From a virus: DNA of 32,298 nucleotides. The DNA is taken from positions 1-32,298 of the IMG/VR virus record IMGVR_UViG_3300032116_000836, one strand, 5' to 3'. The notes beneath the pieces were generated by a model. That model made no database searches, was not told the DNA's origin, and saw only the letters and a list, made by a program, of their open reading frames with translations. Every line of letters begins with the position of its first letter. Position 1 is the stretch's first letter. Positions 16,768-23,174 of this stretch are shown here, in pieces. Made by a program: the position numbers and the translations under genes.

Positions 16768-17672
16768 TCCTGTCGGGTGTTGTTGATATTCTCGATGTCA
16801 AAGAACTGCACATCGTGGTACAGGTTCTCGGCCAGCTCTTGGGCTTTCTCTTTTGTAACGGACGCAAGGGCTTCCCTCCAGTCCGATGGTGTGCGGCAGA
16901 GGATTGAGTTGCTCTCGTTCAAGAGAGGCGTGTACGGGTGCATCTTTTGTGCGATTATGCACGTCTTGGTGAATCCTGCCTCCAACGCTTTGAGGTTGGA
17001 CTTGCATCGGTTGAACTCCGTTGGGGCGAGTGGTGCGATAGACACGTCCACCTGTCTGTAAAGCTCCCCGTAATTCTCGTAGTTCTTTTTGTCGAATGCC
17101 TGCCGTGTACCAATCGCCTGTTGGTAGTATTCGATGGAATAGGAGTTGTGAGCAGATAGGTCGATCTCATTCCACTTGAGGTCGTAGTCGTGATGCAAGG
17201 CACCAAGGTATCCGATGCTCAACTCCTCCGTGACCTTGTCCGTTTTCCATTGCTCCCGTCTTGGGTCAATGCCGTTGGGCAGAATGTAGATGGGGACGTA
17301 TGGATTTATCTTTTGAATCTTCTCTGCCAGATACTCGTTCGTGGTATGAATCTCGTCCGCAATCTTGAGCGAATTCAGAATCTGCGTTCCCTTTGCGAGT
17401 GACTTGTTGACGTGGTCGGTGGGCAGGTTCCACCAATCGTCCAAGTCAACGATGAACTTGATGTCGTACTTACGGAGCAAGGCCTTGAACTTGTTGTGGT
17501 CTTTGGTAGCCAGACCCCTGTTGACCACGAGGTGCGTGATATGCCCCTTCAGTTGGTCGAGGTCGGCTATCGTGCCGAACTTAACTGCAAACCCACGCAT
17601 TAACAAATCCTCGTAAGGGACTTGGAGTCGGTGGTAGTAAACTCCGTTTGGTTGTCCTACAACTAAAATCAT
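16752..17672 (-). CDS. GT-B family glycosyltransferase
   Basis: 306 aa. GT-B layout: N-terminal Rossmann-like half (MILVVGQPNGVYYHRLQVPY, KFIVDLDDWWNLP) and a C-terminal half with LPNGIDP (residues 131-137), IGYLGALHHDYD, and the KSNLKALEAG motif (224-233) that in GT4-type enzymes binds the nucleotide-sugar. No signal peptide or membrane segment, so cytoplasmic. It is coupled by ATGA to the terminase large subunit upstream and overlaps the chaperone gene downstream. Substrate is unknown: virion protein, phage DNA or a host glycan are all possible. Confidence 0.8.
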   Translation of the reverse strand: MILVVGQPNGVYYHRLQVPYEDLLMRGFAVKFGTIADLDQLKGHITHLVVNRGLATKDHNKFKALLRKYDIKFIVDLDDWWNLPTDHVNKSLAKGTQILNSLKIADEIHTTNEYLAEKIQKINPYVPIYILPNGIDPRREQWKTDKVTEELSIGYLGALHHDYDLKWNEIDLSAHNSYSIEYYQQAIGTRQAFDKKNYENYGELYRQVDVSIAPLAPTEFNRCKSNLKALEAGFTKTCIIAQKMHPYTPLLNESNSILCRTPSDWREALASVTKEKAQELAENLYHDVQFFDIENINNTRQECFVK

Positions 17673-18826
17673 CTCAAAGTATATCTGCCAAAGTTAGGGT
17701 TTGCCTTCTTGTTGAACACCGCATATCTCGCAGCGTCAATGGCGTGGTCGAATGCATTAATCGGCTTATTGAGTAGGTTCCCATTCTTGTCCTCTACCCA
17801 CTTGTAGTTCTGCAATTCTTTGACTAGGTTCTTGCTTCGTGGCGTTACCACTAACTTGAACCGCTTCAACTGGTCAATGCCTGCCATCACGCTATCCGCC
17901 CCCTTCAAGGTGGGCTTCACGTTCCAGCCGAACTTGTGCAGCTCATCAATAGATTTGGGTTCTGCACTGTCCGCAAAGATTTCGGCACGCCTATCCAGCC
18001 CAAGCGAGGCAAGGGTGTTGTGAATGTCTCGGTTGGTCATTCCCGTCTGGTATATGAACTCATCCAGGTAAAGTGATGAGCCGTGTTCGTACACACCCAC
18101 CAATGTGCTGGGATCGTTTGTGTAACCGAAATCCATTCCATATGCCAATAGTTTTGCGTCTGTGGGCACCTCCCCCGTGGTGAATGAAAAAATAGCAGCA
18201 CGGTTGCTTCCCCGCTCTCCCAATCCGTACACCCGCCAGTAGTCCTCATCCGTATCCCGCAGGCGTTCAATCTCCTCCACGATGATGGGATCTAGGAAGG
18301 GATTGTCCAGGTAGGTGGTTTGGTAGAAATCGCAATCGTCCCGTGGGATTACCTTGTCGTATATCCAATGGAACGTATCCGAAGGGTTGTAGTCCAATAT
18401 GATCTTCCCGTCTGTACGAAAAACGAGTTGCTGCCATGACTCGTAGAATAGTTCGTTGGCTTCGTTTATGAATAGCATGTTGCGCTTTCGCCCCCGTATC
18501 TTCTGCGGTTCGTCCATCGAGATGAATTCAATCATGTTGCCATTCAGATGGTACTCGTGGCTGCTCATGTTGTGGTTCTCCTCACGATACAGATCGTGTT
18601 CCCGCAGGATCTCAATGAAGTCACGCATCACGGACGCACGCAGGGACGGAAAGGTCTTACGGCAGATGGTCACCACCTTGCCCGTGTTGGTAGCGCAATA
18701 ATGAAAAATAACCCAGAGCAGGATATTGTACGTCTTCCCGCTCCGAGTGCCTCCCTGCTCTACTGTGATTCGCTTGTCGCTCCGCAGTAGGTGGGCAAAT
18801 ACCTTATTCGTTCGTATCTCCGACAA
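17669..18826 (-). CDS. terL: Terminase large subunit
   Basis: 385 aa, PBSX-like type. Walker A is GGTRSGKT (residues 25-32) and Walker B is MLFINE (117-122) followed by AN. The nuclease half has MDFGYTNDPS (Asp 232), EIFADSAEPKS (Asp 286) and NAFDHAIDAARYA (Asp 360, Asp 364), the RNase H-like triad. Role: ATP-driven DNA packaging and genome cutting. The start overlaps the small subunit by 23 nt and the stop overlaps the GT-B start by ATGA. Confidence 0.95.
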   Translation of the reverse strand: MSEIRTNKVFAHLLRSDKRITVEQGGTRSGKTYNILLWVIFHYCATNTGKVVTICRKTFPSLRASVMRDFIEILREHDLYREENHNMSSHEYHLNGNMIEFISMDEPQKIRGRKRNMLFINEANELFYESWQQLVFRTDGKIILDYNPSDTFHWIYDKVIPRDDCDFYQTTYLDNPFLDPIIVEEIERLRDTDEDYWRVYGLGERGSNRAAIFSFTTGEVPTDAKLLAYGMDFGYTNDPSTLVGVYEHGSSLYLDEFIYQTGMTNRDIHNTLASLGLDRRAEIFADSAEPKSIDELHKFGWNVKPTLKGADSVMAGIDQLKRFKLVVTPRSKNLVKELQNYKWVEDKNGNLLNKPINAFDHAIDAARYAVFNKKANPNFGRYTLR

Positions 18827-19151
18827 TGGTAACCTTGAAGGATTTATCTGCGTGGTGTTCTATCTCCTGCCGCTCTACATAGCCACGGCTCTTGCCCTTT
18901 GTCTTGAGGTAGAAGATGGTGGAGGTGGGGTTGCCCTCTTTGATTTGCTTGTGCAATGACGATTCAGCGAAGTCGATTGCAAGGTCATCAATGGCTTTGA
19001 CCTCCGCACGATATTCGGGGTCATCATTCATCCATAGGTAATGGGTAGCCCGACCAATGCCGACAATCCTGACCGCATTAGACACGATACCAAGCGACTG
19101 TTCAAGTGCTTGTATCATTGCCTTTTTCTGTTGTTTAGTTTTGTCCAGCAT
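18804..19151 (-). CDS. terS: Terminase small subunit
   Basis: 115 aa. A helix-turn-helix lies near residues 18-48 (LGIVSNAVRIVGIGRATHYLWMNDDPEYRAEV), followed by a helical oligomerisation segment (DDLAIDFAESSLHKQIKEGN) and TIFYLKTKGKSRGYVERQEIEHH, the classic C-terminal pattern of small terminases. It binds the packaging site and passes DNA to TerL. TGATG overlap with the gene upstream. Confidence 0.9.
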   Translation of the reverse strand: MLDKTKQQKKAMIQALEQSLGIVSNAVRIVGIGRATHYLWMNDDPEYRAEVKAIDDLAIDFAESSLHKQIKEGNPTSTIFYLKTKGKSRGYVERQEIEHHADKSFKVTIVGDTNE

Positions 19152-19381
19152 CAGTATTCGTTTTCAAGCGAAATTGAGTTGGCTTGCAGGATGTTGCGGA
19201 ATACGGACTGCGCTTGTTTCCAAAGAATCAGCTCGTACTCGTGCTTGGATTCTTGAACCATAGAGTGAAGGAACAGTTCGGTTTCCCAGATAGAGTTCCA
19301 AGCGTCCTCCGAGCGTACCGCTCTCTTGAAGACCGCCTCCTGTTCTTGGGTCTCCACCTTATAGGTCAAAGTTGCTTTCAT
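19151..19381 (-). CDS. Small hypothetical protein before terminase (76 aa)
   Basis: The protein starts MKATLTYKVETQEQEAVFKRA and continues with a mostly helical, acidic body (WNSIWETELFLHSMVQESKHEYEL). I recall similar short proteins in Bacteroidota phages in which DAW...WE..LR..R..KY is conserved, but cannot name the family. ATGA overlap with the glycosyltransferase gene upstream and TGATG with terS downstream. Confidence 0.7.
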   Translation of the reverse strand: MKATLTYKVETQEQEAVFKRAVRSEDAWNSIWETELFLHSMVQESKHEYELILWKQAQSVFRNILQANSISLENEY

Positions 19382-19899
19382 TTTAAGAAGTTGTAATATG
19401 AAATGCTTTCGTTTATTGTTTGGATGTTGCTCGCTTTTTGGGCTGCTTCCATAGCAAAGATACCATCTGCCTCGTATACGTTGGTGAATTTCAGTTGCTT
19501 GGCGATTTTGTATTTCACCATAAAGGAAGCCATATCAATGTTCCCAATCTTTGGCTGGGCTGTTGCTCGGAGTCGGAGTGAACCGTCCTTGTTCTCCTGT
19601 CCCCAAGTCACCATATCTGCGGTGCTTCCTTTGACGTGTTCGTGCCAGTTGGGATGGATTAGGTTGTCATCATCTAAAAAGAGGATGTAATCGTCTGGCT
19701 TGGCTTTTAGGCGGGAGAGCATTTCGTTCCTTATAGGGTGACCCCAATGTCCCGTAAATTCAGAGGTATACCATTTGCCTCTTGATTCCACGCCTGTTGA
19801 TTTATCAAAGGCCACCTTCCAGCTGCACCTTGGCGGAATGCTGGGGGCAATCATCACAAGGTTCATCGGACGAGAGCAGGGAGTGAGGATGTGTATCAT
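19378..19899 (-). CDS. GT-A-like glycosyltransferase (short)
   Basis: 173 aa. The start is taken at ATG 19899 (MIHILTPCSRPMNL) because it makes an ATGA overlap with the gene upstream; longer frames lie inside that gene. The N-terminal HILTPCSRP strand is that of GT2-like enzymes. A DDDN motif at residues 76-79 (YILFLDDDNLIHP) is the metal and nucleotide-sugar binding DxD. GHPIRNEM (53-60) and EADGIFAME (143-151) fit the rest of the catalytic domain. No membrane segment. With the GT-B gene at 16752-17672 it brackets the terminase genes. Confidence 0.75.
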   Translation of the reverse strand: MIHILTPCSRPMNLVMIAPSIPPRCSWKVAFDKSTGVESRGKWYTSEFTGHWGHPIRNEMLSRLKAKPDDYILFLDDDNLIHPNWHEHVKGSTADMVTWGQENKDGSLRLRATAQPKIGNIDMASFMVKYKIAKQLKFTNVYEADGIFAMEAAQKASNIQTINESISYYNFLK

Positions 19900-20111
19900 T
19901 TGAGGCGGATGTAGTTCACGCACTCGTTGAAGGCATCATCGTTCATCTCCTCGCTTTGGAACTCCAAAAAGAAGTCCTTGCCCTTTCTGCGATATACCTC
20001 GTAATGGTGCAGCATAATGCCCGCCATTGAGACATTGATACGCATTATGTAGTACGACCCGATGACGGTATCAAGGGAGAATCCGTGATAGGTACTGTAG
20101 GTGGATTTCAT
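19896..20111 (-). CDS. Small hypothetical protein (71 aa)
   Basis: Start placed at ATG 20111 (MKSTYSTYHGFSLDT), 40 nt inside the HNH gene; a TTG at 20141 would add 10 residues. The protein has a beta-like aromatic pattern (YYIMRINVSMAGIMLHHYEVYRRKGKDFFLEF) and an acidic C-terminus. No family recognised. ATGA overlap with the GT-A-like gene downstream. Confidence 0.6.
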   Translation of the reverse strand: MKSTYSTYHGFSLDTVIGSYYIMRINVSMAGIMLHHYEVYRRKGKDFFLEFQSEEMNDDAFNECVNYIRLK

Positions 20112-20334
20112 ATAGGTACTCTTTTGAAAGTTTAGTGCCAAAGTCGGCTTCGTGGTGGCAGGGACGGCATACCGCCATGAGATTCTCTATTGTGTCACGG
20201 CTCTTGCTCCCTCCCATTCCTCGTGGTTGGATGTGGTGGATGTCCACGGCACGGCCTCCACACACCTCGCAAGGCACGAACTCCACGGGAGAAAGCCCTG
20301 TGGCATCAAAGTATACCTTCTTGTGTTTTACCAT
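20071..20334 (-). CDS. HNH endonuclease beside terminase genes
   Basis: 87 aa from ATG 20334; a GTG three codons upstream is an alternative start. HNH core: CEVCGGRAVDIHHIQPRGMGG (Cys 22/25, His 33/34), then NLMAVCRPCHHEAD (Asn 51, Cys 56/59, His 60/61). HNH proteins next to terminase genes are known in cos-type phages to work with the terminase in genome cutting. The position two to three genes before terS is consistent with that, though a homing-type role cannot be excluded. Confidence 0.85.
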   Translation of the reverse strand: MVKHKKVYFDATGLSPVEFVPCEVCGGRAVDIHHIQPRGMGGSKSRDTIENLMAVCRPCHHEADFGTKLSKEYLYEIHLQYLSRILP

Positions 20335-20554
20335 AACGCTCACCTAAATAAACCGCTCCGAGGACTTTTGTGATAGCAAAGTCAGTTGCCGCCTGTAAGT
20401 CGTAGCGGGATTTGATTTGATTGATGCACTCCTCATCCGTAACTACCGAGCGGTACTGCTCCCATCGGGAGGATGCCCAGACCTTTTTCGTATGCTTCTT
20501 TTTGCTCTTGGTGTACGACACCTCCAAGTCAAGCATCCAAATCGCATTACTCAT
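20306..20554 (-). CDS. Small hypothetical protein (82 aa)
   Basis: MSNAIWMLDLEVSYTKSKKKHTKKVWASSRW, basic N-terminal half, then a helical part ending GAVYLGERYGKTQEGIL. No family recognised. It overlaps DUF3310 upstream by 8 nt and the HNH gene downstream by 29 nt. Confidence 0.65.
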   Translation of the reverse strand: MSNAIWMLDLEVSYTKSKKKHTKKVWASSRWEQYRSVVTDEECINQIKSRYDLQAATDFAITKVLGAVYLGERYGKTQEGIL

Positions 20555-20774
20555 TTTCAGCTCTTGCTATCTCCGATGCCTTGTCCTCGTACCATTGTGC
20601 CTTGAGGATGTCCTGTTCAATCGGGTTGTTGGGTTTGCGGCCTGCTCGCATTCGGTATTTGAAGGCGTTGATTTCGCAATAGGCGATGAAGGCAGCTGGA
20701 CCCCAAATGTCCAGCATCATCTCCCAAACCTCCTTATTGTTCTGCTTGTAGTGATTGGGGCGTACTTCGCTCAT
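20547..20774 (-). CDS. DUF3310-like protein
   Basis: 75 aa. The pattern VRPNHYKQNNKEVWEMMLDIWG, AFIAYCEINAFKYRMRAGRKPNNPIEQDILKAQWYEDKA is that of DUF3310, a short phage protein of unknown function that is sometimes annotated as a nucleotide kinase without biochemical support. Two helices linked by a K-rich turn. The start overlaps the upstream gene's stop (ATGA). Confidence 0.85.
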   Translation of the reverse strand: MSEVRPNHYKQNNKEVWEMMLDIWGPAAFIAYCEINAFKYRMRAGRKPNNPIEQDILKAQWYEDKASEIARAENE

Positions 20775-20938
20775 TTCTCTTTGCTATTAAAGTATTTATT
20801 CAACAGCTCTACCAATTCATACGCATCTTCACCTGTTGTAAATCCTATCTTCTCACCATCTACGAACACATCGTATCCAGTAGTGTAACAACATCCATCA
20901 GAACAGGTGTGGGAATATGATTCAAGTTCTATTTTCAT
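20771..20938 (-). CDS. Small Cys-rich hypothetical protein (55 aa)
   Basis: Short coding frame found by reading across the coupling signals: ATG at 20938 overlaps the upstream stop (ATGA) and its own TGA overlaps the DUF3310 start. The peptide begins MKIELESYSHTCSDGCCYTTGYDVFVDG, with three closely spaced cysteines, then GEDAYELVELLNKYF. The Cys cluster could bind metal. Function unknown. Confidence 0.7.
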   Translation of the reverse strand: MKIELESYSHTCSDGCCYTTGYDVFVDGEKIGFTTGEDAYELVELLNKYFNSKEK

Positions 20939-21153
20939 TCTTTGTTGCTTTCATAAATTGAATAAAAAATATCAACATACTTCTTGTCTTGGTCCATTAT
21001 CATTGACCATATCATTCCAAGTTCAAATCCAATATTAATATCATCCTTCTTTTGTTGACATAGGTCGTAAATCATTTCTTGCAGCGTTTGGAGGAACTGC
21101 GACTGCTCTTGAATCTTTCCGTAGTCCTCGTCTGATACAATCCAGTTTTTCAT
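20935..21153 (-). CDS. Small hypothetical protein (72 aa)
   Basis: Helical and acidic: MKNWIVSDEDYGKIQEQSQFLQ, then CQQKKDDINIGFELGMIWSMIMDQDKKYVDIF. ATGA overlaps at both ends place it in the chain of coupled tiny ORFs. No family recognised. Confidence 0.65.
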   Translation of the reverse strand: MKNWIVSDEDYGKIQEQSQFLQTLQEMIYDLCQQKKDDINIGFELGMIWSMIMDQDKKYVDIFYSIYESNKE

Positions 21154-21338
21154 TTCTCGTTGGTTTTGTATTCTTTATCAAAAGAATCTGCAATCTGACG
21201 GGTGGTCAAATCTCCATACTTAAAAGCAAAGTCAACCATCTGCTCCTTCTCCATTTGTTTGGCTTGTTGCCATTCTTCTATGGTGATTGCACGAGATTTG
21301 TCTATCTCCATCAACCATTCAATACTGCTCTGTTTCAT
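21150..21338 (-). CDS. Small phage protein of the 'MEKEQ' type (62 aa)
   Basis: MKQSSIEWLMEIDKS followed by QQAKQMEKEQMVDFAFKYGDLTTRQIADSF and a KTNEK tail. This 'EWL...QAKEMEKEQ...A' arrangement is common in short Bacteroidota phage ORFs of unknown function. It shares the MIEKEQ/MEKEQ block and C-terminal DxxYxxTxKTNEK-like tail with the next gene, so the two are probably diverged duplicates. Confidence 0.7.
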   Translation of the reverse strand: MKQSSIEWLMEIDKSRAITIEEWQQAKQMEKEQMVDFAFKYGDLTTRQIADSFDKEYKTNEK

Positions 21339-21544
21339 TTCTCGTTTGTTTTAAAGGTTTCGTTGTAATCATCAAATACTTCATCCGTGAACTCACGCTC
21401 GCAGCACCACTTAAAGCCATTGGAGAAAGATTTTTTCATTATCTCTTGCTCTTTCTCAATCATTTGTTTACGAATAGTAAACCAAGTGAACTTATCCTTG
21501 GGCGTGTCCCAAAGCAACTGGAACAATTCTTCAACTGGCGTCAT
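21335..21544 (-). CDS. Small phage protein, paralogue of neighbour (69 aa)
   Basis: Start at ATG 21544 (MTPVEELFQLLWDTPKDKF); upstream in-frame sequence belongs to another ORF. The second half, QMIEKEQEIMKKSFSNGFKWCCEREFTDEVFDDYNETFKTNEK-like, parallels the gene at 21150-21338 in the KEQ block and in the final KTNEK. The repeated tail also supplies the purine-rich sequence before the next start codon (AACGAGAAATGA). Function unknown. Confidence 0.65.
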   Translation of the reverse strand: MTPVEELFQLLWDTPKDKFTWFTIRKQMIEKEQEIMKKSFSNGFKWCCEREFTDEVFDDYNETFKTNEK

Positions 21545-21686
21545 TCTTGAAATAATTTCTAATTGTAATATCAATCTCGTTCAACCTCTGTTCCGCTGAT
21601 AGGCCGCTATTCTCCGAGTCAATTATTTGACCGACTTCATCAAGCAGATGATACAGAGCAATCAGTTCTTGAATGTGTGTTTTCAT
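21531..21686 (-). CDS. Small hypothetical protein (51 aa)
   Basis: ATG at 21686, TGA at 21533-21531, overlapping the next start by 14 nt. Helical peptide MKTHIQELIALYHLLDEVGQ, then SAEQRLNEIDITIRNYF. A truncated sequence starting MKTPMQELMALYH at 22011 is clearly related, so this family was duplicated. Function unknown. Confidence 0.6.
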   Translation of the reverse strand: MKTHIQELIALYHLLDEVGQIIDSENSGLSAEQRLNEIDITIRNYFKNDAS

Positions 21687-21729
21687 ATCTTGCTTGTAAG
21701 GTTTGAATTGATTTTGTGGATACGAAACA

Positions 21730-21900
21730 TCATTCGATTGGTCTCAAGTCATAAGCAATACATAGCAAACCAACAAATGTTATATCTGAAATTACTAAAG
21801 GAGTTTGCAATCTCAATACTATTGTATCAACACTCGGAAACTCATTATTGTGAGTGTCTAAATATTCTTTAAGATATTCCTTCGCTTTTTTTGGTTTCAT
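21730..21900 (-). CDS. Small hypothetical protein (56 aa)
   Basis: ATG at 21900 after an A/T-rich leader (TTAAAAAAATAGT). The peptide is MKPKKAKEYLKEYLDTHNNE, then SVDTIVLRLQTPLVISDITFVGLLCIAYDLR. Basic N-terminus and hydrophobic C-terminal half; it is probably not membrane-spanning. No overlap with neighbours: 66 nt separate it from the truncated ORF upstream and 43 nt from the next gene. Function unknown. Confidence 0.5.
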   Translation of the reverse strand: MKPKKAKEYLKEYLDTHNNEFPSVDTIVLRLQTPLVISDITFVGLLCIAYDLRPIE

Positions 21901-21966
21901 ACTATTTTTTTAAAAGTTATAATTTACCCGTTTGGCAAACCCTGTCTACATTTTGCCGAACGTACA

Positions 21967-22011
21967 TTAACAATGATAAAGAGCCATCAACTCTTGCATT
22001 GGTGTTTTCAT
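21967..22011 (-). pseudogene. Truncated paralogue of the 51-aa ORF
   Basis: ATG at 22011 overlaps the upstream stop (ATGA), and the peptide MKTPMQELMALYH ends after one more codon at TAA 21969-21967. It matches the start of the 51-aa ORF at 21531-21686 (MKTHIQELIALYH) and then stops, with no continuation in the same frame. It looks like the remnant of a duplicated gene; a functional 14-aa peptide cannot be excluded. Confidence 0.55.
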
Positions 22012-22226
22012 TCTATATTCAAATTATGAAGGTGCAAAAGGTTACGGATGTCCTCACGAACTTGATCGTAGCAACTGTACTCGCATTCGTTCAGAACCCC
22101 GTGCTTCATCTTTCCACGAAGGTCTTGGTCAAGTTTCCAGAGAACGTGCTTGTACATCCCTCCGTTGACGGCATCGCTGAACTCTTGCTCGTCATCGGGC
22201 AGGTTAAATTCAAGAATTGATTTCAT
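22008..22226 (-). CDS. Small hypothetical protein (72 aa)
   Basis: Start at ATG 22226 by ATGA overlap with the upstream gene. Acidic protein MKSILEFNLPDDEQEFSDAVNGG, then YKHVLWKLDQDLRGKMKHG and CSCYDQVREDIRNLLHLHNLNIE-like end. I recall this FNLP.E..EF..A..G..Y..VLW.LD..LR pattern from short phage ORFs, with no known function. Confidence 0.7.
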   Translation of the reverse strand: MKSILEFNLPDDEQEFSDAVNGGMYKHVLWKLDQDLRGKMKHGVLNECEYSCYDQVREDIRNLLHLHNLNIE

Positions 22227-22384
22227 ATCCGAGTAGGTAATTCTGGCCAGTAGTAATTGCATCCGTCATCTTTGAAAGGAACTTCAACAAACATTGATTG
22301 ATAGGTTCCCATTATGGCCGTGAATCGGTAGCATTGGAGTTTGAGTGGGCATCCCTCTCCTGTGCATTTGGTGATGTCAGTCAT
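22223..22384 (-). CDS. Small Cys-rich phage protein (53 aa)
   Basis: ATG at 22384, 10 nt after the RecE-like gene's stop. MTDITKCTGEGCPLKLQCYRFTA has Cys 7, 12 and 18, with Cys 42 later, a possible metal site. This 'KC.G..CPLK..CYR' opening is common in Bacteroidota phage accessory ORFs. Function unknown. ATGA overlap with the following gene. Confidence 0.7.
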   Translation of the reverse strand: MTDITKCTGEGCPLKLQCYRFTAIMGTYQSMFVEVPFKDDGCNYYWPELPTRI

Positions 22385-22394
22385 TTTGTAAGGA

Positions 22395-23174
22395 TTAAAG
22401 TTGACCGATGATAGTGTAGGAGTCAAGCTCGGGGTTGTCATTTCCGAGGAAGAACTCCTTGTACAGTTCAATCGCCTCGTGCGCTTTGCGCTCACCTTCC
22501 GCCACAAACTCGGGAGAGACCGTGTAGATTCCAATATCAAGGGACGCCTTGTCAATGGCGATGAAGATGAACTTGTCAATCGGCACTCCAAAGAGGCGGG
22601 TGTAGATGAACGCCTGTAAGTCGTACCCGTACTTCTTGGCGGAATAGGGAAACGCACGCAGGTCGGTAGTGGTCTTGAGGTCGGCTATAAACCCGCTCGT
22701 GTAAATGTCCGCCTTCGCTCGGAAGGGCAGACCCTCAATCATCCCTACTTGGGGAACTTCGTACTCGCAGTCATTCACATAGTCCATCACCTGCTCGTTG
22801 CGCAGTAGTGCGTTGGCGATTCTCTCCGCTTCGCTGAACTCCTTTGCCGTGATGATTTTCGCTCCTGTCTTTTTCGCCTCCTGCCACGTCTTGGTGTTCT
22901 TGCTTTGCACGTCAATCACCTCGTAGTCCTTCACGAGATCGGGTTGCAGTACCATCAAGTGAACCAGTCGACCAACGGAGAAGGCATCGGAATCCTCCTG
23001 CCCGTATTTTGTCACATAATGATATGTTTTTGGTGACTGGAGCAGGAGCTTTGCTGCGCTGCTTGACAAGGCCGCACGACCGAGGTGTCCGTAGTAGAAC
23101 GAATCGTCCATCATCTTCTCCTTGAGGGTGACGGTGTCCCAGATGGAGCCGTCAAGTAGTTTGATTGTTTTCAT
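22395..23174 (-). CDS. PD-(D/E)XK exonuclease, RecE / DUF3799-like
   Basis: 259 aa from ATG 23174, which overlaps the methyltransferase stop (ATGA); the frame opens 5 codons earlier. The core motifs are GRLVHLMVLQP (His 72), EGLPFRAKADIY (Lys 154, Asp 156), FIADLKTTTD (Asp 165, Lys 167) and YDLQAFIY (Gln 187). This set fits the lambda/RecE-type exonuclease fold, which makes single-stranded ends for recombination. An annealing partner is not obvious; the SSB-like protein at 28854-29303 is a candidate. Confidence 0.8.
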   Translation of the reverse strand: MKTIKLLDGSIWDTVTLKEKMMDDSFYYGHLGRAALSSSAAKLLLQSPKTYHYVTKYGQEDSDAFSVGRLVHLMVLQPDLVKDYEVIDVQSKNTKTWQEAKKTGAKIITAKEFSEAERIANALLRNEQVMDYVNDCEYEVPQVGMIEGLPFRAKADIYTSGFIADLKTTTDLRAFPYSAKKYGYDLQAFIYTRLFGVPIDKFIFIAIDKASLDIGIYTVSPEFVAEGERKAHEAIELYKEFFLGNDNPELDSYTIIGQL

